Below the pieces are notes generated by a model. The model was not told where the DNA came from. It was given only the letters and a program-made list of their open reading frames with translations, and searched no databases. The position numbers were made by a program, and so were the translations under genes. Positions 12,361 to 24,699 of a DNA stretch of 64,000 bases are shown here, piece after piece. Source of the stretch: Blasia pusilla (lineage: Eukaryota > Marchantiophyta > Marchantiopsida > Blasiales); the NCBI GenBank assembly GCA_050084515.1, contig CM114271.1:12834001-12898000 (forward strand), read 5' to 3'. Each line of letters opens with the position of its first letter. Within the stretch, counting starts at the first letter, position 1.

Positions 12361-12692
12361 TTCGCGGCTCCTCCAGAAGTTTCCTCACTCTCACAGGAAG
12401 TTCTTGTGCCCTCACTTGTCTCATCCTTCATACGTCTCTGAGCCACCATCTAACTTCCGCATACTGACTCCTTCCGAGCTCTTGTCTGAGGAGCATCGCA
12501 CGGGCAGGGACTGGGAAGTTGGAGCCGAAGGAGGGAGGGAGGAAACCGGAACCAGAGACGACCTGGTCTCGGAGAGTTCTTGGCAGAGGGTGGACCGCTG
12601 TCGGTCGGACCGTGGGAAAGCGATCGAGATCCGTGGAGAGGAAGCTCAGGGCCCGTTCCTGCCTGCATTCGGAAGCAGTGCGTTCTGTCGAA

Positions 12693-13778
12693 ATGGAGGC
12701 GGGGACGAAATCTATTTTGGTTGCCATGACTCTGCTATTTTCTTTGGAGAGAGCGATTTGGAAGGTCGATAGTTGGTCTGATGCACATGCCACTTTTTAC
12801 GGAGGAAGTGACGCTTCCGGCACGAACAGTAAGTAATCTACCTGCAGTCTCTCTGTTTCACGCTTGAAGCTATGTCGTATCGGATAGTGGTGACCATCGA
12901 AGGTTCGCAGTTTCCTTCACTCTCATTCTTGTCATAAACTTCATGATCCTTATAATTAGGCAAGGAAATCTCTTAAATGGTATGTTGGATAATGTGCATC
13001 AGTTTTTTGGACTATTCTGTAGTACGAAGCCGCTGCTGAGCCTGCTATAGAAGCAGATCTCGAAATGGGCACGTGCCCGAGCCACTTCGCGGCAAACTGC
13101 TTAGGGCAAAATTCGTGTAGTAGGCTTCATAGCATTCTATGCGGATCGCAAGTTGCTGATATTCGTTTGCTCTCCTCAGATGGCGCCTGTGGATATAGCA
13201 ATGTGTTTTCTTTGGGCTATGGAACACTTACCGCCGCCCTGAGCGCCCCCCTTTTCAATGGGGGATCCACGTGCGGTGCGTGTTTTCAAATTCAGTGCAG
13301 CGGAGATCCAGCGTGCTACTCAAACTCCATCGTGGTCACGGCCACCAACTTGTGCCCTCAAGGTAGTAACGGTGGCTGGTGCGATTCCCCCAAAGCTCAC
13401 TTTGATCTCTCGCAACCCGCCTTCTCCCAGATTGCCAAGACGATTGCGGGCCATGTCAGTGTGCAATATCAAAGGGTGAACTGCAACAGGATGGGTGGAA
13501 TCCACTTTCAAATCAATGGGCATACCTACTTCATGCAAGCGCTCATTTACAACGTGGGGGGTTCCGGGGATGTTGTTTCCGTCTCCGTGAAGGGAACTAA
13601 CAGCGGATGGATCAACATGGTCAGAGGTTGGGGCCAGATCTGGCAGACCAGTGAAGTTCTTGATGGTCAAGCTCTCTCCTTCGCCGTGAAAGTTAGTGAC
13701 GGGAGAACCGTCTATAGCAACAACGTAGCGGACGCGAGCTGGAGATATTCTCAGACCTTTGAGGGATCGCAGTTTTGA
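12693..13778 (+). CDS. alpha-expansin (EXPA), two exons
   Basis: Secreted cell-wall loosening protein; it weakens cellulose-xyloglucan contacts without hydrolysis. Exons 12693-12828 and 13180-13778 join at phase 1 (donor A|GTAAGT, acceptor CTCAG|AT), giving about 244 residues, usual for EXPA (about 250). Residues 1-20 form a signal-peptide-like segment. [12 protein letters not shown] comes next, then, after the intron, the conserved GACGY and the six-stranded barrel domain. The EXPA-specific insertion with GGWC and the catalytic-like HFD motif ([10 protein letters not shown]) are present. The C-terminal cellulose-binding domain keeps the aromatic residues ([18 protein letters not shown]). An upstream in-frame ATG at 12519 is rejected because it would bury the signal peptide. 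No defects are visible. The intron falls between DASGT and GACGY, a position I recall as common in EXPA genes. Confidence 0.92.
12829..13179 (+). other. intron of the expansin gene
   Basis: A 351-bp intron with GTAAGT donor and a pyrimidine-rich CTCTCCTCAG acceptor. Without splicing, the upstream exon stops within a few codons and the second exon lacks the conserved ATFYGG region; with splicing the canonical expansin N-terminus is rebuilt. Confidence 0.88.
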
Positions 13779-14208
13779 AACTCATTTTAGTGCTGACTGA
13801 AGTGAAGTGTACGAGTCAGATATTTGGAGTTCGTTCGGCCTCGACTGTCTGCTTGTCATGGTCGGTGTTTCACAGGAGTAGAACACCACATCGAATCGTC
13901 TACTTCAGTGGTTTTGAGGTTTGGCTAATGCCGCCCGTCTCAGTGAGGTTTGTAAGTCACATTTGTATTGCAGCTCTGGTGGCTCGCTGATACCGAGGCA
14001 CTGGCTTATGCCGCCCATTTTAGCCAGGCTGATTGTACGATTATATGAAGAAATTGTTAAGACGCGAGATTTCCGAGGTGTGCCAACCGTGTCACCCGCA
14101 TCTCCCGCCGAAGTTGAACGAGAATGTTGAGGTGTGCGGATTGTGCCACCCACTTCTCATACCTGGGGTAGGCCCCAAGAACGATTGTACTCTAATGATC
14201 ATGGACGA

Positions 14209-14214
14209 AATAAA
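14209..14214 (+). terminator. possible poly(A) signal
   Basis: AATAAA about 430 bases after the expansin stop codon. The intervening 3' region contains two short imperfect direct repeats (CTAATGCCGCCCGT/CTTATGCCGCCCAT near 13930 and 14010; GAGGTGTGC near 14080 and 14130). Transcript evidence would be needed to fix the real end. Confidence 0.4.
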
Positions 14215-17200
14215 AAAAGTTTATACCTCGCTTTTAGTGTTCAAATATTATCTTTTCTCGTTTTCGTCAACAATCTCATCGGCCATTTCGTTCCGTCCGC
14301 ATGAGCGAAGAGTAAGCAAAAAACTTCGGGGGACCGCACCAGTTTGCTCTTAGTAGCTACATGCCGAGATCGGCGGTGCCATAAGAGTTTCGTCTAATTT
14401 TCCCCAACCCACAATGGAAAGTTGGGTCTGCCCAATTTTCTATGCAGCGGAAGACCTCAAAATATCAAACTGTTAAACACTTGTTTGCAATCCTCCTCCC
14501 GCACTTTCTCACTCTTGTGCAGGAGCATGAGGACTTCGTAAGCTGTGGTTGATGGTAAAGATTATCTGAGAGGTCCCGCTTGTCTCGCTGGTGATAACTT
14601 TCTACAGCGAAACCTTTCTCCTTAGCATGTGCCTAGCTAGTCTGGGCAATGAGGAACGGCTCAGACAGATGAAGAATAGAATATTTACTGTTCTTGATTT
14701 TCTGTGTGCCCAATTCTTGTCCCCTCTTCGCAAATTGTCCAACTCAATTCCAGAAAAATGAGCCAAATATTTTCTAAATCACTCCTCATACCAGTCGTTA
14801 CCTTCAGAACCCCAGTGTCAAGACTTGAGTCCTGATGGGTTCTTTCTGAGAGGGCTTTGACCGTTTCCCTTTCTGCGTTTCAGTCCATCCATTGATTGGA
14901 GGAACGTCGACAGCCACTGAACACTGAGCGTCGGAATCATGCTTGCGGTGGAGGTTTTGAAGTCCTAATTTGTGGATCGTGATGAGCCAGTAGAGATTGC
15001 TCTGTGACCTTCCGTGTCGTCAATTTCTCTGGGCACCACAAACTTTATTTCTTCATGCTCATTGGTCCATTCTTCCTACACTTGTTTTATTGGCCTCCGG
15101 CTCTCATCGGTGGAGTGAAATCCAGATGCTCTGGTTCATCATGAGCTGAGGTAGGGGCGATTTGTGGGATTTTAAAAGAAGTCTGCGATGCATGTCGGGG
15201 TTGCCGAAATAGCACTCGAGGAAATGGCACGGGTTGATTTTGAGCACAGCGAAGTAGACGCGCGCGGCTACCTCCTAGTCTTTCTTTCGCTTCAAAGGAT
15301 AAATTCATCGCGGCTTGCGCGAGTAACTGTGGACCAGACAGCTTTGGCGAGATTGCAGAGCAGAAAAGCCTGCATGTCGTCTTTGAAGGACACTTCCGTA
15401 GCTGGACGCTGTCGTAATTCTATCCAGAGCTGCAATGCTTTGCAAAGGCTGCCGCCAGTTCTTTAGGTTTCGAATCCGTAATCGCCAATCGATGAGAAAC
15501 CTAACTCGGCCGACCACTGGCGCCTGTGCGATCAGAGGAGGTCAAGGAGTGATGAGGTGCATGAGAGGAGAGGCCGAGGCCGACGTTGCCGCCGACCGTC
15601 TGAGAGGGCCCAGATGACGGGTTGATCCTTGGCTTCTCTGCGTGGCAAGAGGCAGACAGGCAGGGCCCAGTCACAAGGGTTGCAGTCACAAAGTGTCCAG
15701 GCGTTTCTGTACGTCTCCCTCTCTTTTCATTCCATTCACTTCTTAAATGCCCCCCTCACCTTACCTTACTGTGTCACTAGAGTTACGGAGTACTACCGAC
15801 TCCGTCTCGCGTGTGAATATATTGCTGTGGCAGTGTGCCCCACGCGTGTGCCCCGAGCGAAGAAGCCTTGCGAGGACAGGAGAGGCAAAGCCGCAGGTTC
15901 GGGAAGAGCCGAAGACGGCAAGACGGAGTGAATCTGACCAGTGCTCGGCAAGGAATTTTGTGCATACCGGTAGCTTTCCGAGAGAACTCTCAAGGTAGCG
16001 GCAATTTCTCCATCCTAGCCGGTTTTTTTAAATTTAACAAATAAAACTCACTTTTCTCGTCGGGAAGTTTCCAAAACTTTCAGATTTGAACCGGAAATTG
16101 TACGTTCTCAACCGGCTGTTTTAACAACGAATGCCGGTTCTTGCCGAGCATTGAATCTGACTGACCCACTCCAGTGAATCTCGCACCGCGAGCGCAGGGC
16201 AAGGCGAGACCATCAACGATTTTGATTACCCTCTCACCGGGGGTGGTCAACGTGGGACAGAGTGGAATCAGTGGATTTCCTGAGCTCTCCGTTCCCATCC
16301 GTAAGTAAAGTCTCTGGAAAGACAGGGCTGACGAGAATCCACCAACTCTTACCGTTAGCAGGTGTGCATCGCCCCTGAGTTCTGCCCTGCCTACACTAGC
16401 AGACGTGCATTGGCCGTGCCCAGCTTTGGAATGTGAAGTCGGGGTCGTAATAACTCATGATCACGAGCAAAACTCCAGGTTCAGAACTTCGGGCAACAAA
16501 TTCCCAGCGTACCCCATCTGGGTTTTGTTGATGGATGCGTTCATTCGCACCCCTCTGACCGGCCAGACGCATTCCCTTATTCATCCGGTCGTACATTTGT
16601 AGCGTGACCCTGTCACCCTGCAGAGGAAAAAGGAATGAATGAAGGAGATAAGGCTGGCACGCCCCAACATGTTTCGAGCTATGCGTTTGTCCTTTCGTAG
16701 CAAAAAGCAGAAGGCAGACAAGCACAGGTTCAAAATTAATATTACTAGTGTGAGCATAGGTTTAAACTATCTCATGATTAATTTTCAGCGATCAAAGTTG
16801 GTTGAAAGTGCCAAATGTGTTTGCAGCATGAACGGACATTCTATAAAAATAAAAATTTTATTATCTTAAATTGATCGGGATGTTATAAGGGCTCTATAAA
16901 AACTCACGACTGGACAGCAAAATATAAGATTAGCGAGATGCCCATGCTAGTTAATTAATGTCGCCAAGTATGATAAACATTTCAAGAGGGGAGAAACCAA
17001 TGTTAAGCCCTTTGAGAGGAGGGGATGAAAAAATAATTATCAAACACAGGTGGATAGGTAAAATGAAGAGAAAAAAATGGACGAATGTTGAGAAGAAAAT
17101 CAAAATTTTTAAAGATATTTACTCATTCTTGCGTGTTGTGGGGGGGGAAGTCTCCTAACAAAGGCCTTGAAAATAGTGAAAAAAACCAGCTTCAATTTTA

Positions 17201-18900
17201 ATTATCGGGGATGTGGTGCCAACGAATAATGTATGTCGACTGAATAATATATTCGTGACGAAAAAAGAAGAGTACCATCTCGTTAAAGAGGCCAGTTTTT
17301 GTTGCTTGTAAATTCCCAATCCCCACCATGAGAAAAAGGAAAACATATTATGTTTATCATCAATTGTAAACACTAGTAAGAGGGTCCGTGCACTGCGCTA
17401 GCATCCATATTTTTCTACTTTACAACACCATTTAAGATTCTAAGTTCACACAACTATTCTTGCAGCATTCTGCCACATCTTCATGAGGCTCTCTTGTCTC
17501 CACATTTTGAGATGTTAGCCGATGTTGAAGGTCCAATGTGAATAGAAATTTGTTTGGAAGTTAGAGGAGGTCCAATCTTAATCTTGGAGAAACCATTCTA
17601 ATCTTAACAAGTGTCAAAACTGCGTTTTAAAAGATCTTAATTTATTTTGGAGCAGAAGTAAAAAAGTAAATTTATCCCCCCTCCTCTCATATGGCATATA
17701 TGTGATTTACAACCTGCAACTCTTTATTTGGAGTGGATCGTTTTGGACGACGCCACTAGAGTTAGGCGATTTTACCAGAACTAGCATACGGACATAGCTA
17801 TGCAGAAGACAGAAATCTCGACTGGGGCAGCGGATTTTTCTCCTCCTTCTCCGCTGTGCAGGTACGTCCATGACTCACCCACTGACTCCCAATCCATCCT
17901 GACTGACATGATGGATGATCCTGCTATGCTGAGCTGAAGTTGCTGAACATGTCACAGCACCAGCTAGTCAAGTCACGATCCTCATCTCTGACAGATCTCA
18001 ATCACCACCGTTTTCTCGTACTGTAGTCGGCTGTCAGCAGGCGAGATGAGGGATTGGCAGGCCCAGGAGAGATAGAATACTAGACTAGAAGATCGCTAAA
18101 TGTACATAGCTCCACTCGAGTGCTCTAACAACACAGCAGCGATCCTTTCGGAAGGGGGAGTCTGCACTAGGCTACGATGTAAGCGTCACATATTCTGTCG
18201 AGGGCTGTGCGCCACAATATCATGTATCGTTCTGCTCCGCTCATTGCGATACTATATCCTACTCGTGATTCCGAGTCTCGACTCAGCCACGGCGAATTCT
18301 CGATCTCTTGGTAGAATCTGCCGGGCCGGTCTCTCGGTCTTCTAGTTTCCAACTTTACGGTACTGTACGTATCTACCCTACCTTTGTCTCATGGGGGTGA
18401 TGAATAAATCCACTACTTCCCTTGGTTTTAAAAAAATTGATCCAAGCTGTCTCGCCAGACAGTTTTAGTTTCTGTGAACACTAACTGTCCAGCACATTTG
18501 CTCGAGAGAAATACTGTAAAAAGTGGCTGAACTTTCCCGTGTAATTTCAGTCAATTTTCTAATTCGTACATTTTATCTTTACTTTTTATTATCAAATCAA
18601 TTAATTATCCACCAATTTTACTCTTTTGCCAATATTTCTTCACTTTCTAAAATCTCCGTTTAGTTCCAAAATTATGGATAATGTAACTGGATCGGCTCAT
18701 TGATTTGATAGGAAATCCAATTCGAGAAAACCCATTTTTGAACCGTCGACTTTTATATTTGAGCTGATTTATTCTCGGTTTAGGAAAAGCCGAGGTCGAA
18801 TTACTCAAACCATGTGTTCGGACGGAAAATAAAAATAAAAATTTACTGTTTCCAAATATTTAATGGACAAGATGCCCCCTATCACACTTGGTAGATGGCA
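14215..18900. other. no recognised gene
   Basis: Both strands were read. The stretch 15050-16300 is GC-richer than its surroundings and has many short overlapping frames; none matches a family I know. A minus-strand frame around 15150-15300 looks protein-like (contains VYFAVLKINPCHFLECYF) but is stop-bounded and unidentified. AT-rich noncoding sequence fills 16700-17700 and 18400-18900. Confidence 0.5.
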
Positions 18901-21117
18901 GAACCCAACCTATTCTGACCTCTCCCTCACACCAACCCGACGATGAGTAAGAGGGAACTTTTACAGCAACTTTACCAGGTCGGTTTTGTGTCCGAGCCTT
19001 GGCACGAGTTCCTTAGTCGGGGACCCGGGGTGGGATGCTGGTTTTTTGCAGCCTTTCTGATTACTTTTGGCTTTTCCCTTCTCGACCTTTGTGGCTCGTC
19101 ATTCGAATTTGGGAACGTTTGCTTCGCAGTTTCTCATTCATAATTGCTACTGTTAATTTAATTTATGCTGAAATCGAAACGATGAGGCTCTGCGTTTTCC
19201 CATCAGGAATTTACTGTGACAGTGGTGACATGGCGTATAGACGTACATTACGGGATTGAAGTTTTTGTCTCATTTGGTCATGATTGGATGACTCGACGTC
19301 GCGATTTATTGCGACTTACGGCGACGCGTGTGATATCGCGATTCGCGTTGTCCATGCCACTATCGCTTTCGGTTTCCTGTTTCGCGAACTCCCCTCCCTT
19401 TGGTACAGCTCTGGACAAGAATACTCTCAATTTCTATAGTATTTTATTCGGTGCCGTCGGTCACTCGTGGGTATGGGACGCGTGTGATACCAAGATTCGC
19501 CTTGTGCATGGTTTTCCTTTTCTCGAGTCCACTCCTGTTTTCCAAACTTCCTCCTTTAGTATTGTCTTAAGACAAGAAGATTCCCGATCTCAATCATTAT
19601 GGCTTATTTTATTCGTTTCGCTCGACCACTCGTGGGCAAGGCTCGGGGAAACGCTCGAGGTACTACTCCGTCGGATGACTCGGATCCTGGATGGGTCCAT
19701 GTCCACGTAGGTTTACCATAACCTTAATACTTAAGTTTCTTTACTCATACTCTTTCCTTCATATCGACGGTCGATAGCTAGTTCAGGCTTAGTAGATGAC
19801 ATGAGGTGATTCCGAGTTAACGCGGGGTTTAGGGTTTAGTATGTTCTTAAGCGTCTTCTCGCCAAAAAGCTTTGTTATGTTGTGAACTTATGCACCATGT
19901 GACACCTTTTAATACCAGTTATACTCAATCGTATTCGTTCCGAAAGGATATTAACATAATTCTTTTGAAAACAACCACTGAAGTTAACAAACATCGCAAT
20001 ACTCCTCAACAAGGATAATATTCCCTCAAACTCTAATGCTACACTTTTTTATGTGATAAAGATCAGCGTGAAGCTCTTCATAGATTCTACCTCTTGCCTA
20101 AACCCGTGTATATACCCTTGAAGCACAAGAGTATGGCCTGACCCGAAATCTTTATTAATCCATTACTATCTTGCTCAATTTTGTAATCAATCTTTGCCTA
20201 TGAAGAAGTACAAATGAGTTGGATTCCAATGTATTCACCACTCTTCCTCCAAATTTTCTCTTCACGAAGTCGAAAATGAAACTTGTCACAACAAAGATAT
20301 TCTTTCCAACAACTGGAACTTCTTAGCCCCACCAAAATAAAATATCTGAATCGATGCACATCCTTTTCTTAACCATAACACATTGTGCAGTCTCCTTGAT
20401 ATCACAGCGCAGGTCCTGTCACACAACAACGTCATTCATGCAACACATACACACATTGAAGAATGTATAGAATTTACTTAATTTAATACCCAAGGCACAC
20501 TCACACAAGGGATCCAAACTAAGTACTTGGATCCTTTCACAAGGAAAAGATCAATAATTGGTCTACTACCCTATCTTCACTACTCTTACTGCCATTGGTC
20601 CTAGTGTAATATCTCACTAATTTCCAAATTCACTATTTAAGTCATTTAATATTTATTTAGTTCCCCAAGAAGACGGAATTATCACTCAACTATTCAATTC
20701 AACCTACAACGAGAATTTTCTCGCTAGTTCTTCACATACAAAGATCTTCACTTATAACAAGTGTATTCTCACGTCAAGTCTTCCTAGTGGAGTTATTAAG
20801 TGGAGCTCAAAACCCTAGCTCAAAACACAATCTCCAATGAGGATGATATCTCTAACAAGCAAGAAAATCAAGTTCGTCAACAAGGAAAATGAGATCTATC
20901 CATAATTTTGTGACCTCTATGATGTCTTTCTACTATTGTAGCTATATATGTCTTCATAGGTTACTCTCAATCCAACAGATTTTAGTCACCAAATTCCTTT
21001 TGAAGAACACTCCTCTTGAGCCAACTACTCTCAAGTAGTCTACTCATGCATCTCCAATAAAATTAAGATCAATACCTCCAAATATATAGCAAAAAAATAT
21101 AGAAATTTTTTTGCCTC
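18900..21117. other. no recognised gene
   Basis: Open frames at 18943-19143 and 19216-19710 (plus) have no recognisable domain. From 19800 to 21117 the sequence is AT-rich and stop-rich in all frames. No inverted or tandem repeats stood out by eye. Confidence 0.5.
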
Positions 21118-21245
21118 TGTCGTGCCCATACACATTGTTGCACAACATACATCGTTGTCACCGAACACACACACAAACACGCACGATTCCATGCTAACTC
21201 ATGGCATCCAAACAACGAGACAAGAAGTACCAAAATATCTCCAAT
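21118..21245 (-). repeat. Y terminal repeat, gypsy copy 2
   Basis: A 128-bp unit reading ATTGGAGATATTTTGG to CGACA on the minus strand. A run of six C on the plus strand (21248-21253), a polypurine tract in element sense, lies just inside. The outer end at 21118 is the same GACA terminus as in copies 1, 3 and 4. Confidence 0.85.
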
Positions 21246-21427
21246 TGCCCCCCAAGCTGGTGGTTAGGTCCCTCTAACTCCAAATAGCCATCTATCCCTA
21301 TCTACCATGATATACATCTCTCGGACGCTAAGAGCAAGAAGGCCGGGTGCTCATGTGGCCCATCGTTAGTCGCCTTCTTGTCATCTATGTCACAGACACA
21401 AGTCAGAATGTAGAACTACCTACTCTA

Positions 21428-22930
21428 TGTACATCTAGGACACATCCATCGTCCCTGAGGAACCCTAGTGAGAGGTGGCGTTAAACATGCCATGTGCCAT
21501 CATCTCGAACATCCATCACAGAGTATCATAGTGGATGCACCATGGACAAAACCACACAACATACATCGCAATCATGCAGGAACTATAGCTAAGCTTGGAT
21601 CAATTATACCGTCAATGTTTGGAAGGTGACACGGCGCATAATTATGCACATGGTCCTTTCAAACCATACCATCGCGTCCCTCCAATAAGAGAACAGATGA
21701 TGGCAAAACCTCACGCACTCTTACGATGCTGCGCCCTTCAGTCGCATCCAACGTCGTGGATGCCATTTGCTGTAAGTAGACATAGTCTCTCTGATTCAAC
21801 CTCCAGATAGTAGGTCGATAACCACCTCCCGTATAGTTGCATACCTCAATGTATCGTGATGTTGCGCAATCGCCAAGTTCTCAAACGCCATGGGCATCAC
21901 TCTCTGAAACAATTCAGCCCTCTGAGAACATGCTGCATCCATACATCAGGATCATTACGATTCAACACCTCACGAACATCTCGACGAATGGCCGCATGAA
22001 TCTGGCTTTCGGCCATATAAAAGCAAGTACGGTGAGAAAGACGCTAAGGATGCTTGCATGTTGAATGTGTATCCCATCGCCAACCATGGCAACTGGAGGT
22101 CCCAATCTCCTAGGTGACCTCTCTGCAAGTCATATATGCGTAGTCCTCTCTTCACCGTCTGCACAACTCGCTCTGCTAGTCCATCCGCCTCGGGATGATC
22201 TCGCGAAGTAGTACGATGGTCAATCACTGCCTGATCACACAAGGCCTGAAACTCCCCGCAAAACTCTGTACCCTGTTCCTCACCTGGTGCGCCGTAATGA
22301 CTCGGCACTTGATTTAAGAAGATATACGCTACTCCCTCACTCGCTTTGTCAGGAAATGCAACCAACTCTATCCACTTCGAGAAGTACTCGACCATCACCA
22401 ACACATAACGACTATGGAGCTCCGTGAAAGGCAAAGGTCCTGCAAAATCCAAACTCCATCTATAACCTAAACCAATGATTAAAAGTGGATGCAACTGTGG
22501 AGTCAGAGCATTGAACGATGCTAGACTCGGTCACACACCACGCATCTGGCAACAAACTACTGAACGTCAGTCTGCATGCCTCGCCACCAATATTGAATCT
22601 GGAGCAAGCTGTATGTCAGCTTCACTCCAAAATGACCCAACTCCTCGTGGGCATGACGCACCAAATGCGCTCTCTGCAAAGGATGAGGCACTACACACAC
22701 TCTACCATCCTCCCACACTTGCAACACATGTGTTCCCTCCCATTGGAACCGTATGGCTCGCTCTAGGATCCGATCCTGCTCTTTAGCACATACTGTACTC
22801 GCAACGCTGCCAGTACGCAAGTACTCCAAGACCACTCCATCGTCGTGAATGTCTTGGCTACCTGTCGTCTCCTCACCGGCCTCTAGATCTAAGGAATCTC
22901 CATCAGACTTCACTATCAAAGTCTAAGCAA
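21428..22930 (-). pseudogene. gypsy integrase with C-terminal PHD finger, copy 2
   Basis: Integrase core at 21970-22494 with first Asp in SLDFAGPLPF; the usual TDQGTEF motif reads EQGTEF after a small deletion. The E region is HPEADGLAERV. The N-terminal zinc part (RAHLVRHAHEELGHFGVK) is at 22557-22919. The tail carries GPY/F-like sequence, then a PHD finger at about 21428-21565. Unlike the other copies, all eight zinc ligands can be read here: CMLC, CDGC, HMAC, CPRC. One in-frame TGA lies between CDGC and HMAC. The family integrase inserts element DNA; PHD fingers usually bind the histone H3 tail, so a role in choosing chromatin targets is inferred. Confidence 0.87.
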
Positions 22931-23132
22931 TCTGGCTCCGCATAGCCAATAAGCCCAAATAGGCTGACCCATGCCATCTTGGCACCAACTCCTCATCACT
23001 CTCACCATGCCAACGAGCTCCAATCGCATCTCGCTTACTCGGGCATGGGTTACGGCTCAAACCATCTGCATCCTGGTTGAGCGTCCCAGGTCTATGTACC
23101 ACCTAGAAGTCATACTCGTGCAACAAAAGAGT

Positions 23133-24483
23133 TTACGTCCCAAGCTTCCTTGTAAGCTTGTCGAACTCCATCAACCACTTAAGTGGCTGATGATGAGTAA
23201 TGATGGTAAAGGGATTGCCTAATAGATAACATCTGAAATGTGCGAGAGCCCACACTGCACCCAAGCACTCATCCTCATACAAGCTATACTTTGCCACTGT
23301 AGCGTTGTTCGAGCGACTAGCATAAGCCACCATAAAATTTCTACCATCATCGTCATGTTGAGTGAGCACGGCTCCAAGCCCCAATATGCTCCAATCAGTA
23401 TGGAAATGGAAAGGACATCCCTTGATCGGTCCCCTCAGTATGGGCACGGACTTCAATCTATCCTTGAGCATTTGAAATGCTCGCTCCTGCTCATCCCTCC
23501 AGTGCCACTCCTGATCCACCTTGGTCAGCAAGGTCAGGGGCTTCGCAATCGACCTAAAACCCTTGACGTACTGTCGATAGAAGTTCGCCAATCCCATGAA
23601 TGCACAAACTTGATAAACATTTGTAGGGCGTGGAATGCGTGAAATAGCCTCTACTTTTGTCTGCTGTACATCAAGGCCTCTTGGGTTTATCGTATGACCC
23701 AAGTACTCAATTTGGTCATAGAAGAACTTGCACTTGCCTGGATGTAGCTTCAGCCCATATAACTGCAATCGTCAAAATACCTCCTCTAGATGTCGCTCAT
23801 GCTCCTCAATCATGGCACTAAGGACTACGATGTCATCAATATAACACCTAGCAAAATCCAGACCTGCCAAGATCCTATCCATGACCCTCTGAGATTAAGC
23901 CGGGGCGTTCTTTAACCCGAATGGTAAGAACCGCCACTAGTACAAAAATTCTTCTCGGGAGGATCGATGCCCCAAAATTCCGTCTTCTACTGTCCTCCAA
24001 TCTGATAGGCACTTGATGGTATCCGGCTTGCAAGTCCAATGAACTGAAGATCTTTGCATGCCCAATCGCATCAAAGATCTCCTCAGGGGTGGGCATGGCA
24101 TACCTATCGGACTTTGTCTATCGATTGATAGGTCGGTAATTTCCACACATCCGCCTATGCGTTGAGTTACCATGCACATCCTTCTTGGCGGGCATGAAAG
24201 TGGTATATGCATACTCTCCATGCGACATCTCCACTAGTCTTGCTCCAACCAAATCCTAGCTCCTGCTCTTAATCAAATCCCTCTCCATGTCACTATACCT
24301 ATAGGGTTGTTGGAAGATCAGCGTGTCATTCGACAACTCAATGCGGATCCTTGGACCCTTCAACGTACCCAAATCATGCATACTAAATGTGAAAAAACTG
24401 CTATAACTCCTAAGGAATTGGTGTATTCGGCGCCGATCTCCTCTTGTCAACTTAGGGCCTATATATGGCTCCCAAGTCTCCAT
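23133..24483 (-). pseudogene. gypsy reverse transcriptase and RNase H, copy 2
   Basis: RT N-terminal segment 24256-24483 (GPKLTRGDRRRIHQFLRSY, PYRYSDMERDL). The palm follows at about 23830-24221, and the YIDD catalytic box near 23855 is intact in this copy. The thumb/connection and RNase H run 23133-23768 (LHPGKCKFFYDQIEYLGH; YEDECLGAVWALAHF). The YIDD Asp pair and the RNase H Glu (EDECLGA) are present, but the third RNase H Asp is replaced (ITHHQPLKW in place of ITDHQPLKW). Frame changes near 23770-23870 and 24222 break the polyprotein. Confidence 0.88.
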
Positions 24484-24699
24484 CGTGACTACGGTAGGAC
24501 TCTACGGCACAGATGTCGGTGGTTGCTATGGTGCAACCCCATCTCGGACAAAAGAACTCTCATCGCCAGGTGTAGTACCCGGGACTAGGCTCAATGCTGT
24601 GGCTATCATCTCCTGGCGTGTCTCTCTCGATCACCCCTGGTGTGTCGATCTCCTGAGATCTTGCCCCAAGCCACTGCCTCAACCGCCTCGGTAGGCATA

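Noticed and set aside
12404-12836. Overlapping open frames on both strands in the expansin leader (for example 12404-12772 plus and 12428-12793 minus).
   Set aside because: The region is GC-rich and so stop-poor; none shows a domain, and the region is explained as 5' leader and signal-peptide exon.
13320-13670. Open frame on the minus strand inside the expansin.
   Set aside because: Shadow of the conserved expansin coding sequence.
15087-16300. Cluster of short frames in a GC-richer stretch that might be a gene.
   Set aside because: No frame shows a known domain, and I could not assemble a convincing exon chain by eye.
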